Of a stretch of 25,111 nt of DNA, positions 13,814-19,097 are shown one piece after another. The notes under the pieces were generated by a model. It saw only the letters and a program-made list of their open reading frames with translations, was not told the DNA's origin and ran no database searches. Position 1 is the stretch's first letter. The number at the start of each line of letters is the position of its first letter. The stretch spans positions 1 through 25,111 of the forward strand of contig DHGK01000015.1 of assembly GCA_002402755.1 (NCBI GenBank), given 5' to 3'. The position numbers were made by a program, and so were the translations under genes. The stretch comes from Planctomycetes bacterium UBA4800 (lineage in GTDB: Bacteria; Planctomycetota; UBA8108; UBA8890; UBA8898).

Positions 13814-15418
13814 CTATGTCACGCTGCCCGCGACCTGCGTCGTGTCCTCCTTGAGCTCGGTGATGGCGGTGCCCGTGCCGATCGTCAGCGCGGCGATGCT
13901 CGCCGCGCTCTGGAGCGCCACGCGCATCACCTTCGCCGGGTCGATCACGCCGGCCTCGAAGAGATCCGTGATGGCGCCCGTCATGCCCTCGAAACCGACG
14001 CGGTTCTTCGACTCCGCGACCCTGGCGACGATCTCCCCGCCGTCGAGGCCCACGTTCTCGGCGATCTGCCGGAGCGGCGCCTCGAGCGCCTTGAGCACTA
14101 TGTCCAGGCCGTGCTTCTCATCGCCCTTGAGGCGCAGGCCGGCAAGCTTGTCCCGCACCCTGATGCCCGCCGTGCCGCCGCCCGGGATGATACCTTCCTG
14201 CACGGCCGCCTGCGTGGCGTTGAGCGCGTCCTCCACGCGGTCCTTGCGCTCCTTGGTCTCCTTCTCCGTCATGCCGCCCACGCGGATGATGGCCACGCCC
14301 CCCGACAGCTTCGCCAGGCGCTCCTGGAGCTTCTCCAGGTCGTACTGGCTCGTCGTCTGCTCCATGAGCTGCTTGATCTGGCCCACGCGCCGGTCGACGT
14401 CGGCCTTCTTGCCGCCGCCCTTGTAGAGCGTCATCTTGTCCTTGGTCACGACGACTTTCTCGGCCCTGCCGAGGACTCCGATCTCGATCTTGTCGAGCTT
14501 GATGCCGCGGTCCTCCGACAGGAACGTCCCGCCGGTCAGGATCGCCAGGTCCTCCATCATGGCCTTGCGCCGGTCGCCGAAGCCGGGCGCCTTGATCGCG
14601 CAGACCTTGAGCACGCCCCGCAGGCGGTTGATGATGAGCGCCGCCATGGCCTCGCCCTCGACATCTTCGGCGACGATGAGCATGGGCCTGCCCGTCATCA
14701 CCACCTTCTCCAGTATCGGCACGATGTCCGCGGCCGAGGACAGCTTCTTCTCGTACAGGAAGATGTAGCAGTCCTCCAGCACGCACTGCATCCCCTTGGG
14801 ATCGGTGACGAAGTACGGCGACAGGTACCCGCGATCGAGCTGCATGCCCTCGACGATGTCGAGGCAGGTGTCGGTGCGCGTGCCTTCCTCGACCGTGATG
14901 ACGCCGTTCTCGCCGACCTTGCGCATGGCCTCGGCGAAGAGCTCCCCGACCGTCTCGTCGTTGTTGGAGGCGATCGTCCCGACGCGCTTGACGTCCTCCT
15001 CGTTGCGCACGGCGATCGCCAGCTCGTCGATGCACTCGACCGCCTTCTGGACCGACTTCTCGATGCCGCGCTTGATGGCCTGCGGATCGAACCCCGCCGC
15101 GATCAGCCGGAACCCCTCCTTCAGCATCTCGTGGGCGTAGATCACGGCCGTCGTCGTGCCGTCGCCCACCGACTGGTTGGCCTTCTCCGCGACCTCCTTG
15201 ATGAGCTTGGCGCCCATGTTCTCGAAGGGGTCGGGAAGCTCGATCTCCTTGGCGACCGTGACGCCGTCCTTGGTCGATCGCGGCCCGGAGTGCTTCCCGC
15301 CGAAGATCACGTTCTTGCCGGTGGGGCCGAGCGTCACGCGCACCGCCCTGGCGGTTTGCTCGATCCCCTGGGCAAGCGCCCGGCGCGCTTCATCGCCGAT
15401 CAGCATCTGCTTTGCCAT
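13814..15418 (-). CDS. groEL: GroEL chaperonin, catalytically complete paralogue
   Basis: Cpn60 chaperonin subunit, 534 residues. ATP-binding and hydrolysis residues are conserved: LGPTG (30-34), TKDG with Asp51, GDGTTT (85-90), Asp397 in RVEDAL (E. coli Asp398), the PGGG turn and IDPAKV (492-497). The apical substrate-binding region is normal (DIVPILEKVV, EDVEGEA). The C-terminus ends in EDTTQVAGSVT and lacks the GGM-repeat tail of standard GroEL. The start is ATG at 15418 with AGGAGG 7 nt upstream; an in-frame TTG two codons earlier is rejected. It follows groEL2 after 89 nt. No groES is present between or beside the two genes, so the co-chaperonin must be encoded elsewhere. Confidence 0.96.
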   Translation of the reverse strand: MAKQMLIGDEARRALAQGIEQTARAVRVTLGPTGKNVIFGGKHSGPRSTKDGVTVAKEIELPDPFENMGAKLIKEVAEKANQSVGDGTTTAVIYAHEMLKEGFRLIAAGFDPQAIKRGIEKSVQKAVECIDELAIAVRNEEDVKRVGTIASNNDETVGELFAEAMRKVGENGVITVEEGTRTDTCLDIVEGMQLDRGYLSPYFVTDPKGMQCVLEDCYIFLYEKKLSSAADIVPILEKVVMTGRPMLIVAEDVEGEAMAALIINRLRGVLKVCAIKAPGFGDRRKAMMEDLAILTGGTFLSEDRGIKLDKIEIGVLGRAEKVVVTKDKMTLYKGGGKKADVDRRVGQIKQLMEQTTSQYDLEKLQERLAKLSGGVAIIRVGGMTEKETKERKDRVEDALNATQAAVQEGIIPGGGTAGIRVRDKLAGLRLKGDEKHGLDIVLKALEAPLRQIAENVGLDGGEIVARVAESKNRVGFEGMTGAITDLFEAGVIDPAKVMRVALQSAASIAALTIGTGTAITELKEDTTQVAGSVT

Positions 15419-15507
15419 GTGCAATCCTCCTGATCCTTCCCGCGCGGGGAAGGCCTGCCGTGCTCCGATTCTTCCGTGCCTGCCTGCGCACCGTGCCTCC
15501 GCCGCAC

Positions 15508-17151
15508 CTACATGTGCGGGGGGCCGTGGTGATGATGATGGTGCGCCCTGCCGCGGCCGCCCTTCTTGGACTTCTTCTTGGGGATGTCCGTGACGACCGC
15601 ATCGGTCGTGAGTAGCATGGCGGCGGCGCTCGCCGCGTTGATGAGCGCCGTCGTGACGACCTTCACGGGATCGATGATGCCCGCCTTGACCATGTCGGCG
15701 CGCGCTTCGGCCACCAGGTCGAAGCCCTCGAGCTTGCCCCCGGCCCGGATCTCGCGCAGGACGTTCGACGGCTCGCAGCCCGCGTTGGCCGCGAGCTGCC
15801 GGGCCGGCATCTCGAGGGCCTTCCGGACCACGGCGACGCCCGCCCGCTCCTCCTCGGACCCGGGCTTCACCGCCTCCAGGGCCTTCTGGGCCCGCAGGAG
15901 CGCCGCGCCGCCGCCCGGCAGAATCCCGGTCTCGATCGCGGCCTTGGTCGCCTCGACCGCGCTCTCGGCGCGCGCTTTCTTCTCCTTGACCTCGCTCTCG
16001 GTGCCGCCGCCGATGTTGATCTGCGCGACGCCGCCGACCAGGCTGGCGAGCCGCTCCTGCAGCTTCTCTCGGTCGTAGTCCGAGGTCGTCTCGTCGAGCT
16101 CGAGGCGGATCTGGCGCGCGCGGTCCTCGACCGCCGCCTTCGTGCCCGCGCCCTGGACGATCGTCGTGTCATCGTTCGTCACGATGACCTTCTTCGCGGT
16201 CCCCAGGTGCGAGAGCTTGATCCCGCGCGGCTCGATGCCGAGATCCTTGGAGATCACCGTGCCGGCCGTCACGATCGCGATGTCGCCGAGCAGCGCCTTG
16301 CGCCGGTCGCCGTACCCGGGCGCCTTGACCGCGCAGCACTGGATGGTCTTGCGCATGTTGTTGACGACCAGGGTGGCAAGCGCCTCGCTCTCGACGTCCT
16401 CGGCGATGATGAAGAAGGGCCGCTTCGCGGCCAGGACCTTCTCCATGATCGGGACGATCTGGCTGAGGTTCGAGATCTTGTCCTCCATGATGAGGACGTA
16501 GGGCTCGCGCAGCTCGGCGACCATGCGCTCCTGGTCGGTGACGAAGTGCGGCGACAGGTAGCCGCGGTCGAACTCCATGCCCTCGACGACGTCGAGCGTG
16601 GTCTCCAGCGCCTTGCCTTCCTCCACGGTCACCACGCCCTGCTCGCCGACCTTGTCCATGGCCTCGGCGATGATCTTGCCGAGCTCCGCATCGCCGTTCG
16701 CGGCGATCGTCGCCACGTGGCGGATCTGCTCGTTGTCCTTGACCTTCAGGCCGGCCTTCTCGATGTGCGCCACCACGGCGTCGACGGCCGCGCGCAGGCC
16801 CCTGACCAGCAGCATCGGATTGCTGCCGCTCGTCGCCGCGCGCACGCCTTCCAGGTACATCGCCTCGGCGAGCACCGTGCACGTCGTGGAGCCGTCGCCC
16901 ACCTCGCGGGAGGTCTTCTGGGCCGCCGCGCGCACGATGCGCGCCGCGGCGTTCTCCACGCGGTCCTTGAGCTCGACTTCCTCGGCGACGGTCGCGCCGT
17001 CGCCCGTCACCTTGGGCTCGCCCCAGCTCCGGTCCAGCACGGCATTGAGGCCCCGCGGCCCCAGGCTCGACTTGACGGCGCTGCCGATCTTCTTGACGCC
17101 CCGCATCAGCTTCTCACGGCATTCCAGGTCGAATGTAAGCTGCTTGGCCAT
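15508..17151 (-). CDS. GroEL paralogue with Asp398-to-Ser change and His-rich tail
   Basis: Cpn60 family, 547 residues, first gene of the chaperone operon. It keeps LGPRG (30-34), GDG with Asp51, GDGSTT (85-90), the apical domain (QIVPIMEKVL, EDVESEA) and IDPVKV (494-499). The residue equivalent to E. coli Asp398, which is essential for ATP hydrolysis, is Ser397 (AGC codon at 15961-15963), in ARAESAVEAT instead of ARVEDALHAT. Lys51 of E. coli is also replaced, by Gly50. The C-terminus is basic then histidine-rich: KKKSKKGGRGRA followed by six histidines (537-542) and GPPHM. It should bind ATP but hydrolyse it slowly, if at all. ATG at 17151 has AGGAG 6 nt upstream. It may form mixed rings with the next gene's product or act as a holdase. 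Confidence 0.93.
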   Translation of the reverse strand: MAKQLTFDLECREKLMRGVKKIGSAVKSSLGPRGLNAVLDRSWGEPKVTGDGATVAEEVELKDRVENAAARIVRAAAQKTSREVGDGSTTCTVLAEAMYLEGVRAATSGSNPMLLVRGLRAAVDAVVAHIEKAGLKVKDNEQIRHVATIAANGDAELGKIIAEAMDKVGEQGVVTVEEGKALETTLDVVEGMEFDRGYLSPHFVTDQERMVAELREPYVLIMEDKISNLSQIVPIMEKVLAAKRPFFIIAEDVESEALATLVVNNMRKTIQCCAVKAPGYGDRRKALLGDIAIVTAGTVISKDLGIEPRGIKLSHLGTAKKVIVTNDDTTIVQGAGTKAAVEDRARQIRLELDETTSDYDREKLQERLASLVGGVAQINIGGGTESEVKEKKARAESAVEATKAAIETGILPGGGAALLRAQKALEAVKPGSEEERAGVAVVRKALEMPARQLAANAGCEPSNVLREIRAGGKLEGFDLVAEARADMVKAGIIDPVKVVTTALINAASAAAMLLTTDAVVTDIPKKKSKKGGRGRAHHHHHHGPPHM

Positions 17152-17349
17152 CCCTCACTCCTGAATCCATGGGCGCTTCGCGGCGCGCGTCCGGCGCCCG
17201 GAAGGTCGAGTCCCGGGCGGAAAGCCGCCGGGAACGGCCGCCGAGGCGCGCGCCTCGATTCACGATTCACAAGCGCGCGGCGCCCGCAAGCCGCAGGCCC
17301 CGCGCTGCTCCCGCACGGACAACCGCGCGGCACGTACCTACATACAAGG
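17152..17349 (-). promoter_or_regulatory. Long structured leader of the chaperone operon
   Basis: The region between the predicted sigma-54 start (near 17349) and groEL2 is about 200 nt without a gene. It holds a 16-bp perfect palindrome, CGAGGCGCGCGCCTCG (17242-17257), overlapping a tandem CGATTCA repeat (17256-17269). A further inverted repeat, GGGCGC (17171-17176) and GCGCCC (17194-17199), lies just before the Shine-Dalgarno at 17158-17162. No CIRCE (TTAGCACTC-N9-GAGTGCTAA) or HAIR-like element is visible. The palindrome could be an operator or an RNA hairpin. Confidence 0.5.
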
Positions 17350-17359
17350 CAGTCGAAAG

Positions 17360-17376
17360 AGCAAAAACGGTGCCAA
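17360..17376 (-). promoter_or_regulatory. Sigma-54 (-24/-12) promoter of the chaperone operon
   Basis: Read on the minus strand the sequence is TTGGCACCGTTTTTGCT. Against the sigma-54 consensus YTGGCACG-N4-TTGCW only the G after CAC differs. The invariant GG (17374-17373) and GC (17362-17361) are separated by exactly 10 nt. Transcription would begin near 17349 and run into groEL2. No good sigma-70 promoter is seen in the same gap. Confidence 0.8.
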
Positions 17377-17426
17377 GATCCGCCTCCCGTGAAACCCCTC
17401 AAACGCCATGGCGAGCGGAGTTTCAA

Positions 17427-17502
17427 CCCAGAATGGCAGTCGGCGCCGAGGTGCGAGGGCCAATATGGCAGCCGCGAGCCGGATCGTGACTGCCAAAATG
17501 GC
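17427..17502 (-). promoter_or_regulatory. Three phased TGCCA-N3-TGGCA sites, likely activator-binding array
   Basis: Three related 11-bp palindromes lie upstream of the sigma-54 element. On the minus strand they read GCCATTTTGGC (17492-17502), GCCATATTGGC (17459-17469) and GCCATTCTGGG (17427-17437). Flanking T or A extends them to TGCCA-N3-TGGCA. Centres at 17497, 17464 and 17432 are 33 and 32 bp apart, about three helical turns, so all would face the same side. They are centred about 83, 115 and 148 bp before the predicted start, the usual place for enhancer-binding-protein sites. Confidence 0.7.
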
Positions 17503-17503
17503 T

Positions 17504-17529
17504 TCCGCCTTCGCCAAGGCTTCGGCGGA
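17504..17529. repeat. 26-bp interrupted palindrome
   Basis: Outer arms TCCGCC (17504-17509) and GGCGGA (17524-17529) pair, TTC faces TTC, then GCC and GGC pair around AA. The structure is symmetrical and lies between the isomerase stop and the activator sites. It resembles REP-type short repeats and, read along the plus strand, gives an AFAKASAD-like peptide. No second copy is seen in this window. Confidence 0.45.
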
Positions 17530-17546
17530 CTTCGCCCTCCAGGTGT

Positions 17547-18434
17547 CTACGCCATGCCGGCGACAGCCCTGGCCATGGCGGCGGCGGCCAAGGGGAGTTC
17601 CTCGGCCGCATCTCCCGCCACGCAAGCCTGGATCGAAAGGAACATGCCGGGCCTGCACCCGGCAAGGGCCTCCATGCTCGCCCCCAGGAGGGCATCCGAC
17701 CCGTCCGGAACCCTGCGCCCCTCGCCGCAGACGTGGACGTACCGCAGGCAGTCGCGCACCGCCTGAAGCGACGCGGCAAGGCCCCCCTCCTCATGCCGGG
17801 CGTGGTAGCAATCGGCCGCAAGGCCGAGCCCGGTGCCGCGCGCGCCCCGGATGAGCGCCGCCGCCTCGGCCAACCCGGCCGGGAACGACGCCCCGGCGCC
17901 GCGCACGGGCTCCAGAAGCAGCATGGTCCCCTCGGCCGCAGCCGCCTCTCCGAGCGCGGGCAGAAGGTCGGCAAGCACGCGCCGCCGGTCATCCTCTCCG
18001 AGACGCGACCCGTCCCCGCGCATGCCCGCCGCGACGAGCACGCCCGCCGCGCCGAGCCCCCCGGCAACGGCGAGCAGCGCCCGCACCGAGGCCGCGGCGC
18101 GCGCCCGGACGGCGGCGTCGTGGTGCGCGAGCGCGCCTTCCACGCCGCCGCACACGGCGCTCACGGCAATCCCGGCCGCCCGCGCCGTCCGGCCGAGCGC
18201 CGCGACATGCGCCGCGCCCGCACCGCGAAGGGGCGCGCCCGAGAGCTCGATGCCGTCGAATCCCCAGGCGGCGAGCCGCGCCGCCTTCGCGCCGAGCGTT
18301 TCGCCCGGCACGACCCATTCCTGGCACGCGACGCGAGGCCCCGCCGGGGCCGCGCCGCCGGCGCGGACCGCGCCGCGCGCGCACGCCGCGCCGCCCGCAA
18401 GCAGCATCAAGAATCCGCGTCGCTTCACCGGCAC
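17547..18434 (-). CDS. Exported sugar phosphate isomerase/epimerase-like TIM barrel
   Basis: Xylose-isomerase-like TIM-barrel protein (AP endonuclease 2 superfamily), 295 residues, substrate unknown. The N-terminus KRRGFLMLLAGGAACA carries a twin arginine (Arg5, Arg6) and a hydrophobic stretch, as in Tat-exported members common in planctomycetes. The barrel begins with CQEWVVPG and GFDGIELSG. Predicted metal ligands are Glu175 in LLLEPV, Asp208 in LAADCYHA and His234 in YVHVC. The fourth ligand, normally Glu at the end of the barrel, is Gln269 in LSIQAC. The start is GTG at 18434 or the GTG two codons later, with GGAGGAGG directly upstream. It ends 17547 and is followed by the regulatory region of the chaperone operon, so it is probably a separate unit. 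Confidence 0.8.
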   Translation of the reverse strand: MPVKRRGFLMLLAGGAACARGAVRAGGAAPAGPRVACQEWVVPGETLGAKAARLAAWGFDGIELSGAPLRGAGAAHVAALGRTARAAGIAVSAVCGGVEGALAHHDAAVRARAAASVRALLAVAGGLGAAGVLVAAGMRGDGSRLGEDDRRRVLADLLPALGEAAAAEGTMLLLEPVRGAGASFPAGLAEAAALIRGARGTGLGLAADCYHARHEEGGLAASLQAVRDCLRYVHVCGEGRRVPDGSDALLGASMEALAGCRPGMFLSIQACVAGDAAEELPLAAAAMARAVAGMA

Positions 18435-18489
18435 GCCTCCTCCGAGATTGTACGTCCTCGCGGGCCTCGGCGCGAGCCGGAGGGCGGCA

Positions 18490-18519
18490 TTGACACCATC
18501 GAAAGGCCGGTGCTACCAT
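18490..18519 (+). promoter_or_regulatory. Sigma-70 promoter of nrdR
   Basis: A perfect TTGACA (18490-18495) is followed after 18 bp by TACCAT (18514-18519), with TGC giving an extended -10. The predicted leader to the nrdR ATG is about 95 nt. No clear NrdR box is visible. Confidence 0.7.
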
Positions 18520-18620
18520 ATCCCGACACTCCTGCGAAAGGGTGCCCGAGGACCGTCGTGCGGCGCGCGCGTGTGGAACGAGCGGCCCCGTCTCCTGAAG
18601 CCCGAAGCAAGAGGACGCCG

Positions 18621-19097
18621 ATGCGCTGTCCGTTCTGCAAAGCCACCCGCGACCGCGTGCTCGATTCCCGGACGAGCCACAACGGCGGCACCGTGCGCCG
18701 CCGCCGCCAGTGCCTCAACTGCAAGCGCAGGTTCACGACCTACGAGCGGGTGGAGATGGCGCCCCGCATGGTCGTCAAGTCCGACAACCGCCACGAGCTC
18801 TTCAGCCGCGAGAAGATCCTGCGGGGCATCGCCAAGGCGTGCGAGAAGCGCAACATACCGATCGGCAAGATCGAGGAGACCGTCGACCGCGTCGAGGCCG
18901 AGATCTTCGGCAGGTACGAGCACGAGGTCCCCTCCGCCGTCATCGGCGAGGTCGTCACGGAGGCGCTCAAGAACCTCGACCAGGTCGCCTTCGTGCGGTT
19001 CGCGTCGGTCTATCTCCGCTTCAAGGACATCTCGGAGTTCGAGAAGACCATCGCCAACCTCGCCAGGAAGGACGCGCCGCATGCCAAGGATAAGTGA
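18621..19097 (+). CDS. nrdR: NrdR, transcriptional repressor of ribonucleotide reductase genes
   Basis: Zinc-ribbon plus ATP-cone repressor that senses ATP/dATP and controls ribonucleotide reductase operons. The zinc ribbon has Cys3, Cys6, Cys31 and Cys34 in MRCPFCK and QCLNCKRRFTTYE. The ATP-cone covers about 49-139, starting VVKSDNRHELFSREKILRGI. The length of 158 residues is normal. The ATG at 18621 has AGAGGAC upstream. It overlaps the start of the next gene by 17 nt, which is itself an ATP-cone protein of ribonucleotide-reductase origin, so the two are very likely co-expressed and linked in function. Confidence 0.97.
   Translation: MRCPFCKATRDRVLDSRTSHNGGTVRRRRQCLNCKRRFTTYERVEMAPRMVVKSDNRHELFSREKILRGIAKACEKRNIPIGKIEETVDRVEAEIFGRYEHEVPSAVIGEVVTEALKNLDQVAFVRFASVYLRFKDISEFEKTIANLARKDAPHAKDK

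Noticed and set aside
13775..15433. 552-codon plus-strand frame opposite groEL1, and similar frames opposite groEL2 and smc
   Set aside because: Antisense shadows of conserved genes; the encoded peptides are low in complexity and have no start signals.
15508..15540. Six-histidine run as a vector-derived affinity tag or contamination
   Set aside because: It is followed by GPPHM and a native stop, uses mixed CAT/CAC codons, and lies in continuous chromosome between two chaperonin genes.
17152..17349. CIRCE or HspR (HAIR) operator before groEL2
   Set aside because: Neither the TTAGCACTC-N9-GAGTGCTAA nor the CTTGAGT-N7-ACTCAAG pattern is present on either strand in this gap.
17405..17412. GCCATGGC as a fourth copy of the activator palindrome
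   Set aside because: It lacks the 3-bp spacer and lies 23-24 bp from its neighbour, out of register with the 32-33 bp spacing of the other three.
17833..19080. Upstream extension of the NrdD-like frame back to 17833
   Set aside because: It runs antisense to the isomerase and through nrdR in another frame. The ATP-cone similarity begins at the ATG at 19081.
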